This document shows, in pieces, positions 9,007 to 17,660 of a stretch of 64,000 nucleotides of DNA. Both the position numbers and the translations under genes were made by a program. Origin of the DNA: JAAYJM01 sp964498585 (GTDB taxonomy: Bacteria; Bacteroidota; Ignavibacteria; Kapaibacteriales; UBA2268); NCBI GenBank assembly GCA_964498585.1, contig CAZCHH010000008.1:1-64000 (forward strand). The letters run 5' to 3'. The notes under the pieces were generated by a model that was given only the letters and a program-made list of their open reading frames with translations, had not been told where the DNA came from and made no database searches. Numbering within the stretch: position 1 is the stretch's first letter; each line of letters opens with the position of its first letter.

Positions 9007-9753
9007 ATGGATACAACAAATCAAAACGGCGCATTAATACATTTTGAAAATATATCAAAAGTATATAAAATGGGTGTGGAATATGTTCATGCCTTGCGAG
9101 ATATTACTTTGACAATAAGTAAGAATGAATATGTTTCTATAATGGGACCTTCTGGCTCTGGTAAATCTACATTAATGAATATAATTGGCTGCTTGGATAC
9201 TCCAAGTACTGGTAAATACTTGTTTAAGCAATACGATGTAAGCGATATGACCGATAATGAACTGGCAGACATTCGAAATAAAGAAATCGGTTTTGTGTTT
9301 CAAACATTTAATCTTTTGCCTCGTGCATCAGCTTTAAAAAATGTTGAACTTCCACTCGTTTATGGTGGAGTAAGTTCTTCAAAACGAAAAGAAATTGCTC
9401 ACAAATTGCTTGAGGACGTAGGGCTTGGAGATAGAGTTACCCATAAACCAAACGAGCTTTCCGGTGGACAAAGGCAAAGAGTTGCTGTTGCAAGGGCATT
9501 AGCAAATAATCCTTCAATTATTCTTGCTGACGAACCAACTGGCAACCTTGACACAAAGACCGGCAAAGAAATTATGATTCTTTTCAATAAGCTTTGGGAA
9601 AGTGGTAATACTATTATTTTAGTTACTCACGAAGAAGAAGTTGCCCATTATTCTCATCGGATTATTCGCCTTCGGGACGGTTTGGTCGAATCTGATAATC
9701 AAAATGGAAATCCTGTAGTACCTAAGGTTTCAGAAATAGCAGAATTTGAATAA
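9007..9753 (+). CDS. MacB/LolD-type ABC transporter ATP-binding protein
   Basis: A 248-aa stand-alone nucleotide-binding protein that powers the two permeases encoded next to it. It has Walker A (GPSGSGKST, about 45-53), a Q-loop near FVFQTFNLLPRASAL, the ABC signature LSGGQRQRVAVARAL, Walker B (IILADEPTGNLD) and the switch histidine in ILVTHEEEVA. Among ABC ATPases the FNLLPR and TGNLD motifs are typical of the MacB/LolD/FtsE group, which works with FtsX-type permeases. The stop at 9751-9753 is followed after one base by the permease ATG, so the two are probably translationally coupled. It acts at the cytoplasmic face of the inner membrane. Confidence 0.93.
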   Translation: MDTTNQNGALIHFENISKVYKMGVEYVHALRDITLTISKNEYVSIMGPSGSGKSTLMNIIGCLDTPSTGKYLFKQYDVSDMTDNELADIRNKEIGFVFQTFNLLPRASALKNVELPLVYGGVSSSKRKEIAHKLLEDVGLGDRVTHKPNELSGGQRQRVAVARALANNPSIILADEPTGNLDTKTGKEIMILFNKLWESGNTIILVTHEEEVAHYSHRIIRLRDGLVESDNQNGNPVVPKVSEIAEFE

Positions 9754-9754
9754 A

Positions 9755-11008
9755 ATGAAATTTTCAGAAATATCAGAAGCAATAGTAATTGCATTTGATG
9801 CTATAAGAGTAAACAAATTACGTGCCTTTTTAGCATCGCTTGGAGTTGTAATTGGAATTTCATTCGTAATTTTAATGGGATGGCTTATAGCCGGCTTAGA
9901 CAAAGTCCTTTTAGATACAATCAATATGATTGGTAGCGATATGCTCTATGTGGACAAATGGGAATGGGCTGGCGGAAAAAACTGGAAATTGCTTCAGGCA
10001 AGAAAACCAATCACATTAGAACAGGCAAACGAATTTGCTAAACGAATTGAAAGTGCTGAACTTGCTATTCCTATTGCCCGAAAATATAGCACTCTAATTA
10101 AATATGAGAATAAAAATTATGAAGGAATAAGCGTCCAGGGAACTTTAAGTGAATACGGATTAACTCCAGCTGGTGCCATTCTTGATGGTAGATTTTTTTC
10201 GCAGACCGAAGATAAATATGGTTCAAATGTCGTTGTTTTCGCATATAATGCTTACAATACAATTTTTCCCAAAGGTGATGGAATAGGAAAAACTGTCAAA
10301 ATCAATGGTAATAAATTCTATGTAATTGGAGTTGTGAAGAAGCAAGGTACTGCACTTTTGGATTTTGTTGACAACCAGGTGTTTATTCCACTCTCAAACT
10401 TCCTCGGCTGCTTCGGTAAATTCAGGAGGAGTTTGTCGATTGGGGTAAAAGCTGGCAATCCCGAAATGCTTGATGAGGTTAGAACAGAAACAATCGGGAT
10501 AATGCGAGGAATTCGCGGATTAGAGCCATGGGAAGAAGATGATTTTTCCATAAATGAAACAAAAACATTTGAAAAGTCCACTGATACATTCCGGCTATAC
10601 GTGTGGGGTATCGGTATTGGTATGACTGTTCTTTCTTTTATTGTCGGAATAATCGGAATAATGAATATTATGTTTGTTTCCGTTGCAGAAAGAACAAAGG
10701 AAATCGGTATTCGCAAGGCAATAGGGGCGCCAAAACGCTCAATACTTTTCCAGTTTATTATAGAAGCGGCAATTCTTTGCTTGGTTGGTTCAGCTTTTTC
10801 ATTTATCGGGTGTTCTGTACTCGTTTATGCAGCTGCTACTCTTTTACCCAAAATCTGGCCTGCAACTACGTTTCTGTCTCCTTTTATTCCTATGAAGTTG
10901 TTGGTTATTGCTTCGATTGTTTCTATTTTTGTAGGAATTTTTGCTGGTTTAATTCCGGCAATTAGGGCGTCAAACCTTGACCCTGTAGATTCATTAAGAT
11001 ATGAGTAA
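9755..11008 (+). CDS. MacB-like FtsX-family permease, subunit 1
   Basis: About 417 aa. A TTG nine bases upstream is in frame, but the ATG at 9755, one base after the ATPase stop, is the natural start. It has the MacB layout: a first membrane helix (about 25-50, GVVIGISFVILMGW), a large periplasmic MacB-type domain (residues 55-270) and three C-terminal helices. The conserved MNIMFVSVAERTKEIGIRKA motif and the closing segment RASNLDPVDSLRYE are characteristic. Unlike classical MacB, the ATPase is a separate protein. The next gene is a paralogous permease, so the transporter is probably a heterodimer. Substrates of such pumps include peptides, antibiotics and lipids; which applies here is unknown. 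Confidence 0.92.
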   Translation: MKFSEISEAIVIAFDAIRVNKLRAFLASLGVVIGISFVILMGWLIAGLDKVLLDTINMIGSDMLYVDKWEWAGGKNWKLLQARKPITLEQANEFAKRIESAELAIPIARKYSTLIKYENKNYEGISVQGTLSEYGLTPAGAILDGRFFSQTEDKYGSNVVVFAYNAYNTIFPKGDGIGKTVKINGNKFYVIGVVKKQGTALLDFVDNQVFIPLSNFLGCFGKFRRSLSIGVKAGNPEMLDEVRTETIGIMRGIRGLEPWEEDDFSINETKTFEKSTDTFRLYVWGIGIGMTVLSFIVGIIGIMNIMFVSVAERTKEIGIRKAIGAPKRSILFQFIIEAAILCLVGSAFSFIGCSVLVYAAATLLPKIWPATTFLSPFIPMKLLVIASIVSIFVGIFAGLIPAIRASNLDPVDSLRYE

Positions 11009-11011
11009 ATT

Positions 11012-12241
11012 ATGAATATTTCTGAAAGTATAGTATTAGCATTAGATTCAGTAGGAAAAAACAAACTCCGTGCTGTCCTTACTCTTTTAAGTATATCTAT
11101 TGGTGTTTTTGCTATTATCGGGGTAGGGACTTTAGTTTCTTCAATTGACAATGCTGTTTCTGGCGAATTGTCAAGTTTAGGCGAAAGTACATTTATTATC
11201 AAGAGAATGCCTAGTATTCAAATGGGCGATACTTGGAGAAAATACAGGAAAAGAAAAGCAATTTCTTATTCTGTTTATAAAGAGTTCAGAAAGCAAATGA
11301 CAACAACTAATTTAATCAGTGCTGAAAGCTATTCCGGTGGTTATACCATAAAAGCCGGAAATTTGAGTACTGACCCTGATGTTTCGCTTACTGGTGCTGA
11401 CGAGAACTATTTCGGGAATAATAATATTACTGTTGGAGAAGGACGGGTTTTTTCTGCCGATGATATATCTTTTAACCGTAATGTGGCTGTTGTTGGTAAT
11501 GATGTCGTTGTAAAAATATTTCCTTATGAAAATCCAATTGGAAAAAAGATAGCTATAAAAAATCAAAGTTTTACAATAATCGGAATACTTGAAATCAAAG
11601 GTGCTGTTCTGGGGCAAAGCCAGGATAATCAGGTCATTGTGCCAATTTCACAGTTTCTAAAGTATTACGCTGACTGGTGGGAAGAATCTGTTACGATTTC
11701 TGTAAAAGCATTTAGTAAAGAACAACTTGAAGCAACAGTTGATGAAGCTATCGGAGCAATGAGGACAATCAGGAAGGTAAAGCCATGGGAGGAAAACAGC
11801 TTTGAAATTGAAACAAATGAATCCATTGCTGAGCAATTCGGCAACTTTATCGGTTTCCTTTCCATTTTTGGTTCCATTTGCGGTGGAATAGCACTTATTG
11901 CTGCTGGTGTTGGTATAATGAATATTATGCTGGTTTCAGTTAAGGAAAGAACACGCGAAATTGGAATAAGAAAAGCTATTGGAGCCAAAAGAAGATGGGT
12001 GCTTACTCAATTTATTATTGAAACTATTACCTTATGCCAACTCGGAGGTTTGATTGGAATTATTCTGGGAGTAATTGCTGGCAATGTTCTGGGGAAAATG
12101 CTGGGAATGAATATAGTTTTTCCGATTACCTGGATTATTATAAGTATTATAATTTGTACTTTACTCGGTATTTTCTTCGGAGCTTATCCCGCTTGGAAAG
12201 CCGCAAAACTTGACCCTATTGACGCTTTGAGATACGAATAA
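11012..12241 (+). CDS. MacB-like FtsX-family permease, subunit 2
   Basis: A 409-aa paralogue of the preceding permease, starting 3 bp after its stop. It shares the fold: an N-terminal helix (LLSISIGVFAIIGVGTL), a periplasmic domain with WKPWEEN-like segments (here KVKPWEENSFEIE), and three C-terminal helices with MNIMLVSVKERTREIGIRKA and AAKLDPIDALRYE. Two adjacent permeases with one ATPase imply a heterodimeric membrane core, a common arrangement in Bacteroidota. It ends the efflux block. The following 95 bp to the converging nuoF gene show no clear terminator. Confidence 0.92.
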   Translation: MNISESIVLALDSVGKNKLRAVLTLLSISIGVFAIIGVGTLVSSIDNAVSGELSSLGESTFIIKRMPSIQMGDTWRKYRKRKAISYSVYKEFRKQMTTTNLISAESYSGGYTIKAGNLSTDPDVSLTGADENYFGNNNITVGEGRVFSADDISFNRNVAVVGNDVVVKIFPYENPIGKKIAIKNQSFTIIGILEIKGAVLGQSQDNQVIVPISQFLKYYADWWEESVTISVKAFSKEQLEATVDEAIGAMRTIRKVKPWEENSFEIETNESIAEQFGNFIGFLSIFGSICGGIALIAAGVGIMNIMLVSVKERTREIGIRKAIGAKRRWVLTQFIIETITLCQLGGLIGIILGVIAGNVLGKMLGMNIVFPITWIIISIIICTLLGIFFGAYPAWKAAKLDPIDALRYE

Positions 12242-12336
12242 AAGACAAATTGAAAAAAACAGTTGTTCTTATATTTGATATTCTGGACATCTTTATTTTA
12301 AAACACATCAACGATTTTCGGATTTGATTCTGTATA

Positions 12337-13668
12337 TCAGGCACATTCTAATAGTGTTTCAGCAGAATTTCTTTTTGAATGAACAATATTTGGTGGCAAA
12401 TAAGTACGTTCTGGCTTTACTCTTTTTTCAAAATCATCACGGAATTTTGTAACAAAACCGCGGACAGGCCAGGCAGCAGCATCTCCCAACGCACAAATCG
12501 TTCTTGCTTCAATATTATTCGCTACGGAAACAAGTAAATCAAGGTCTTTAGAAGTAGCTTCACCATTATATATACGTATTAAGATATTTTCCATCCAGCC
12601 GCATCCTTCACGGCAGGGGGTGCATTGCCCGCAGCTTTCATGATGATAAAAATGAGCGATACGGAGAGTTACTTTTACAATATCAGTGTCTTCGTCCATA
12701 ACGACAATACCACCTGTTCCGATATGAGTTCCATAAGGTTTCAAGGATTCTTCGTCCATCTTTACTCTGTCAATCTCATCACCACGCAAAGGAGGCATAG
12801 ATGAGCCACCGGGTATAATCGCCTTAATTTTCTTATTATTACGAACGCCGCCGCAAATATCAAAAATAATGTCTGTAAGAAGAGTACCCGTTGGAAGTTC
12901 ATAAACACCGGGTTTATTTATATGTCCGCTAACTCCGAAAAGTAAAGTTCCGGGATGCTTTGGCTCGCCAATTTTAGCATATTCTTCAGCACCCATTTTT
13001 ATTATAGCTGGAACAGTTGCAATTGTTTCAACGTTATTGACTGTTGTAGGCATACCCCATAGTCCGTATTGAGCTGGGAAAGGTGGCTTAACACGCGGGT
13101 AGCCCCTGTCTCCTTCGATTGAAGTCATAAGAGAGGTTTCCTCGCCACAGATATAAGCTCCAGCTCCCTTGTGAATATAAATTTCCATTGAATAAGGATG
13201 ATTAAATGTTTCCTTCATCTTACTGCCAACAAGCCCTGCGGCATACGCATCGTCTAATGCTTTTTGCATTAAATCAACCCATTTATGATATTCTCCGCGA
13301 ATGTAAATATAGGCAGCAGTCAAATCCATTGCGTAACCGGCAATTAATATTCCTTCGATTAACTGATGAGGATTGAGTTCAAAAATCTGCCTGTCTTTAA
13401 ATGAGCCGGGTTCAGATTCGTCGCCATTTACGGCGAGGTATTTGGGTTTGTCTTTGCTTTTCGGCATAAAAGTCCATTTTAAGCCAGTCGGGAAGCAAGC
13501 GCCACCACGTCCCCGCAAGCCGGACATTTTTACCTGATTAGTTATCTCGTCAGGAGTAAATGTTATTGCCTTACGATAGCTTTCGTATCCACCATTTTTT
13601 TTGTAGGTTTCCAATTCATTTAGATTTGGAATATCCGGTAATATTAATTTTGGAGTATTATTTATCAT
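12337..13668 (-). CDS. nuoF: NADH-quinone oxidoreductase subunit F (NuoF)
   Basis: A 443-aa flavoprotein that oxidises NADH and passes electrons through FMN and a 4Fe-4S cluster in complex I. The FMN/NADH site is visible as GLRGRGGACFPTGLKW at residues 50-65, with NGDESEPGSFKDR and GAGAYICGEETSL following. The 4Fe-4S ligands are in SCGQCTPCREGC plus the later cysteine in TICALGD. Length is usual for the family. It is alone here: no nuoE or nuoG is adjacent, and the upstream gene is a sodium symporter. Homologous HoxF/HndC subunits are an alternative, but the compact length without N-terminal thioredoxin-like or C-terminal ferredoxin domains fits NuoF. Confidence 0.92.
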   Translation of the reverse strand: MINNTPKLILPDIPNLNELETYKKNGGYESYRKAITFTPDEITNQVKMSGLRGRGGACFPTGLKWTFMPKSKDKPKYLAVNGDESEPGSFKDRQIFELNPHQLIEGILIAGYAMDLTAAYIYIRGEYHKWVDLMQKALDDAYAAGLVGSKMKETFNHPYSMEIYIHKGAGAYICGEETSLMTSIEGDRGYPRVKPPFPAQYGLWGMPTTVNNVETIATVPAIIKMGAEEYAKIGEPKHPGTLLFGVSGHINKPGVYELPTGTLLTDIIFDICGGVRNNKKIKAIIPGGSSMPPLRGDEIDRVKMDEESLKPYGTHIGTGGIVVMDEDTDIVKVTLRIAHFYHHESCGQCTPCREGCGWMENILIRIYNGEATSKDLDLLVSVANNIEARTICALGDAAAWPVRGFVTKFRDDFEKRVKPERTYLPPNIVHSKRNSAETLLECA

Positions 13669-13715
13669 TATTATTTCAATTTCATTTTATCAAATAAATA
13701 ATATAATAAAAATAA

Positions 13716-15260
13716 TTATGATTTTGCATCATTTTTTTTCCATGCAAGAAACACCATAAAGCAAAGAGCAACAAAAATAAAAATCATCAAAGCTCTGGCG
13801 CCCCACCTATATGGTATATTTTCTGGAGAAATGTTATCCATTAACAAAATTGGAATAGCATCCTGGACTGTCCAACTTATTAATATAACTAACAGGAAAA
13901 ATGGAGTAACATATTTTATAATATATTTGAAGATGGTTGGAATTTTAATATCAGCGCCCATATTGATTTCTTTCCAGCCCTTTTCCATTCCAAACATCCA
14001 ACCAAAAATTACAACTTCAACCAAAGCAATAACAACGAGAACAAAAGTGCCAGCCCAGTAATCCATTTCATCAAGCACACCATACTGAAAAAAGAAAAAG
14101 ACAAAGTGCAGGCAAATAAAAGCAAAAATTCCAATATATGCAGTTGCTTTGTTATGACTTAATTTAAACCGCTCTTTTAAAAAAGAAATCAGTGGCTGAG
14201 CCATAGCAACAGTCGAAGTAATTCCAGCAAAGAAAAGCAGAAAGAACCAAAAGAAACCAAAAATTTCTCCAAATGGAATTTTTTGAAAAATAATAGGCAT
14301 AGAGACAAAGGCAAGATTGAATGAGCCACCTGCAGCAATTTCTTTAGTAACATCTAAACCAAAAAAAGCAACAGCAACAGGTATTGCAATAACAGCTCCC
14401 AGAACGACCTCCGCTAATTCATTTAATCCAGCAGTTGCCAGACCACTTAAAACAATGTCATCTTTTGGCTTGACATAACTTGCGTAAGCATGAAGCGTTC
14501 CCATTCCCACGCTTAAAGTAAAAAAGACCTGTCCAGCAGCAGCAAGCCATATTTTAGCATCTCCAAGCATACTGAAATTGGGATTCCACAAAAATGCAAA
14601 ACCTTTTGCTACGCTCCAGTCTGGATTGTTAACCGGGTCTGGAGTTCCAATAGTAGCAACTCTAATTACAAGAATTAATGCAAAAACAAAAAGTGCTGGT
14701 AGTGCTATTTTTGCGAGTAATTCTATACCTTTCGATAGCCCTCGCTTCATAATCCAAAAGTTTATAACAAATGTAATTATTAGAAAGGCATAACAAGTCC
14801 AGGGATTTGAAAAATAACCAGTTCGGGTTCCTTGAAAACTACCAAGGAAACTGCTCATACCATCGAAAGTTGTTAATCCAAAATATGTTTTAAAAAGAGA
14901 AAAGAAGCTGAATCCGAGAGTCCAGGAAACAATATAAGAGTAATATATTAAAATGATTGTAGAACCGAAAAGCCCAATTACACCGAGGTATTTTGCCAAT
15001 GGATTTTTCCATAATACATCGAACATACCGGGCAAACTGCCGTGATTATATTTACCACCATTTCGTCCTATTGCCCATTCAATCCACATCAAAGGAATTG
15101 AAATTAATATTAATGCGGCGAAGTATGGAATTAAAAATGCACCACCACCATTTTGTGCTGCTTGTACTGGAAAACGTAAAAAGTTTCCTAATCCAACTGC
15201 ATTGCCAGCCATTGCTAAAATTAATCCGATTCGGCTACCCCATTGTTCTCTTTCTGCCAT
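13716..15260 (-). CDS. sodium-dependent NSS/SNF-family transporter
   Basis: About 514 aa. It is an inner-membrane sodium-coupled symporter of the neurotransmitter:sodium symporter family, probably for an amino acid. The family signature is near the N-terminus: GNAVGLGNFLRFPVQAA then NGGGAFLIPY. Eleven or twelve hydrophobic segments follow. The frame extends upstream to a TTG, but GGAG lies 6 bases before the ATG at 15258-15260, giving MAEREQWGSR, the usual N-terminus of bacterial members. The substrate cannot be assigned. It lies 47 bp upstream of nuoF on the same strand and may be cotranscribed with it; a sodium-coupled link to respiration is possible but speculative. Confidence 0.93.
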   Translation of the reverse strand: MAEREQWGSRIGLILAMAGNAVGLGNFLRFPVQAAQNGGGAFLIPYFAALILISIPLMWIEWAIGRNGGKYNHGSLPGMFDVLWKNPLAKYLGVIGLFGSTIILIYYSYIVSWTLGFSFFSLFKTYFGLTTFDGMSSFLGSFQGTRTGYFSNPWTCYAFLIITFVINFWIMKRGLSKGIELLAKIALPALFVFALILVIRVATIGTPDPVNNPDWSVAKGFAFLWNPNFSMLGDAKIWLAAAGQVFFTLSVGMGTLHAYASYVKPKDDIVLSGLATAGLNELAEVVLGAVIAIPVAVAFFGLDVTKEIAAGGSFNLAFVSMPIIFQKIPFGEIFGFFWFFLLFFAGITSTVAMAQPLISFLKERFKLSHNKATAYIGIFAFICLHFVFFFFQYGVLDEMDYWAGTFVLVVIALVEVVIFGWMFGMEKGWKEINMGADIKIPTIFKYIIKYVTPFFLLVILISWTVQDAIPILLMDNISPENIPYRWGARALMIFIFVALCFMVFLAWKKNDAKS

Positions 15261-15554
15261 TTTTACTCCGATTTTTTTCAATTTTACTAAAATGACAAAC
15301 TTAAATAGTTTTTTTTACACAAAAAAATATTTTAACATTTTTAGTGTTTTTTTAACAAAAAGGTTGAAAGTGGTAGTTTTTGAACTCATTACTCTATAAC
15401 TAATACCAAGTTGCATTCGTAGATACAATTAAAGTTTCATTTTAAACTTAATGATAAAAGCAATTGCTTTGTTAAAATGGAGATGATATAACTAAATGTG
15501 TCGTTCTGGCATAAGCAAGAATGACAAGACAAATTTTTCACTAATCACTTATCA

Positions 15555-17543
15555 CTATTTAACAACTCCTTTTTTCAAGAAATCAACAAATTCTACTTCG
15601 TCTCTGGTAAAAGTTTTTGTTGCGATAAACTCTTCGTTTGGTGTCAAAATAACATAAAGAGGCAATTCAATTGAGTTAAAGCGTTCCTGCTGCATCTTTT
15701 TATTTGAAACATATGGTTCTTCTCTTCTGTCAGTATATAGTTTTACTTTAACCATCTGTCCCATTAAAGATTTAATTGCCGGTTTTTCAAACATATTTAG
15801 TTCCATCCAGCGACAATTTGTGCAAGTGAAACCAGTAAAATCAACGAATAGATATTTATTACTTTCTTTTGCTTCTTTTAAAGCATCAGCATAGTTTTTG
15901 TGCCAAAAATCTTTATTACTAGAAATACTTGCATCATTTTCAAGCGGATTTGCATTTGTAGTTGCCACAACGGAGGTTTCGCTATTTAAACTATAATAGT
16001 CTGGTGGGGGAAGGAAAGCGTCTAATTCTCCTAGTGGCTTTCCTGTTAATCCGGCGAAAAGGAAGAAACTTATTGAAGTGAAAAATATCGCAAATACAAT
16101 TCTTGGTGTTCCTACCTTATCAACAGGAGAGTCGTGAGGAAGTCGGAAAATACCTAAAATATACATAGCAATAAGCAAACTGCAGGCAATCCAAATGCCG
16201 ATAAAAAGCTCGCGTGGCATAAGTCCCCAACTCCAAACCAAATCAGCATTGCTAATGAATTTTATAGCAGCAGCAATTTCTAAAAGTCCCATTACTACTT
16301 TAATGTTGTTCATCCAGCCACCTGCTTTTGGCAATGAAGACATTGCTGATGGAAAAAGAGCAAGCAAGAAAAATGGTGCTGCAAAAACAGCCGAAAAACC
16401 GAGCATTCCTAAAATTGGATAGAACCATTCGCCACCAGAAGCAGCAATAAGGGCAGAACCAACAAAGGGAACGGTGCAGGTAAATGAAGTAAGTGAAAAA
16501 GTAAGTCCCATTAAAAGAACTCCGACTACTCCTCCGCCTTCGCTTTTCTTATTCAATTTATTTAACATTCCGGTGGGAAGCTGCAATTCAAAAGCACCAA
16601 AAAGATTTAATGCAAAAATTACAAATATAGCTGCAATAAATAGGTTTAAGAATGGATTAGTAGCAAAGTCCTGGATTCCGGTTGCACCAAACACCAATGC
16701 AAGTATAAATCCTAATGCAGTAAAAGTCGTTATAATACCGAAAGCATAAATCAATGAATCTTTTAAGCCACTGCTTTTTCCTTTTTCGGCACGTTTTGTA
16801 AAAAAGGATACTGTTATTGGCACCATTGGGAAAACGCAAGGTGTTAGCAATGCAAGTGCCCCAGCAGACATAGCAAACCAAAGAAATGACCAAACGCCTT
16901 CTTTCTTTTTGCTTTCAATTTCGGATTGTGAATCAGTTTGCATTGAAGCTTTGTTTGTCGTGTCGGGTGTTGGAACAATTTCTACTGATGCTGTATCTTG
17001 GGCAGCAGCAGAATCAACTGGATTTGAAGTAATTTCTTCTGTTTGAGCAGTAGTTTCATCAAATTTAATTGGGATTTCAAAAGCATTAGGTGGTAAGCAC
17101 TTTTCCTGGTCGCATTGCTGAATATCGAAAATTACTAATAATTTATCTTTAGTTAAATCTATATCTTTTTTAGCAATAGCCGGTATTGAAAATTCAAAGA
17201 TGCCCTTGAAATATTCAATGTTGATTTTAAATGCTTCATCATATTTTGTATGTGGCTTTGAAGAAGTAATTTTCCCTGAAACTGCGATTTTTCCTTCGGG
17301 TTGTAAGCTAATTAAAGTTGTAGTTGGACCAATTCCATCTGGACCGACCTGCTCTTTCATGCCATAAGTGTACCAGTTTTTTTCAAATTTTACCTTTAAG
17401 GTAACATTAAACTTTTCACCTTTTTTTGCACTTTTCACTGAGGAAAAGGCATCCGCCTTAAAATGTTTGTTTTCTTCAGCAAAAAGAAAGTTTACTGAAA
17501 GAATTGCAATGATGAATGTTATAAATATGGTTTTGAATGTCAT
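15555..17543 (-). CDS. dsbD: thiol:disulfide interchange protein DsbD
   Basis: About 662 aa. It carries electrons from cytoplasmic thioredoxin across the inner membrane to periplasmic thiol proteins. The three expected parts are present. A signal peptide and N-terminal DsbD-alpha domain has its cysteines in CDQEKCLPP. A CcdA-like membrane core has the redox cysteines in LLTPCVFPMVP and SFTCTVPFVG. A C-terminal thioredoxin-like domain has FTGFTCTNCRWME, a CTNC active site. A TTG-initiated longer frame exists, but AGGA sits 8 bases before the ATG at 17543, which also gives a better signal peptide (MTFKTIFITFIIAILSV). It is a single-gene unit by spacing. Confidence 0.92.
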   Translation of the reverse strand: MTFKTIFITFIIAILSVNFLFAEENKHFKADAFSSVKSAKKGEKFNVTLKVKFEKNWYTYGMKEQVGPDGIGPTTTLISLQPEGKIAVSGKITSSKPHTKYDEAFKINIEYFKGIFEFSIPAIAKKDIDLTKDKLLVIFDIQQCDQEKCLPPNAFEIPIKFDETTAQTEEITSNPVDSAAAQDTASVEIVPTPDTTNKASMQTDSQSEIESKKKEGVWSFLWFAMSAGALALLTPCVFPMVPITVSFFTKRAEKGKSSGLKDSLIYAFGIITTFTALGFILALVFGATGIQDFATNPFLNLFIAAIFVIFALNLFGAFELQLPTGMLNKLNKKSEGGGVVGVLLMGLTFSLTSFTCTVPFVGSALIAASGGEWFYPILGMLGFSAVFAAPFFLLALFPSAMSSLPKAGGWMNNIKVVMGLLEIAAAIKFISNADLVWSWGLMPRELFIGIWIACSLLIAMYILGIFRLPHDSPVDKVGTPRIVFAIFFTSISFFLFAGLTGKPLGELDAFLPPPDYYSLNSETSVVATTNANPLENDASISSNKDFWHKNYADALKEAKESNKYLFVDFTGFTCTNCRWMELNMFEKPAIKSLMGQMVKVKLYTDRREEPYVSNKKMQQERFNSIELPLYVILTPNEEFIATKTFTRDEVEFVDFLKKGVVK

Positions 17544-17660
17544 AAATATATTCCTAAAATAAAAACTCAATATTTAAAAAATTATGCTTATATACAAAAA
17601 ACGTAATTACTTTATACAAAATTATATAATTTAAATGAAAGTAAGTAGTAAAAAGTTTGT

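Noticed and set aside
10318..11202. Minus-strand ORFs of 125-132 codons opposite the permeases
   Set aside because: They are compositional shadows of MacB-like genes with no recognisable domain.
15202..15399. Small plus-strand ORF at the start of the NSS transporter
   Set aside because: Half of it is antisense to a conserved gene, and it lacks a ribosome binding site.
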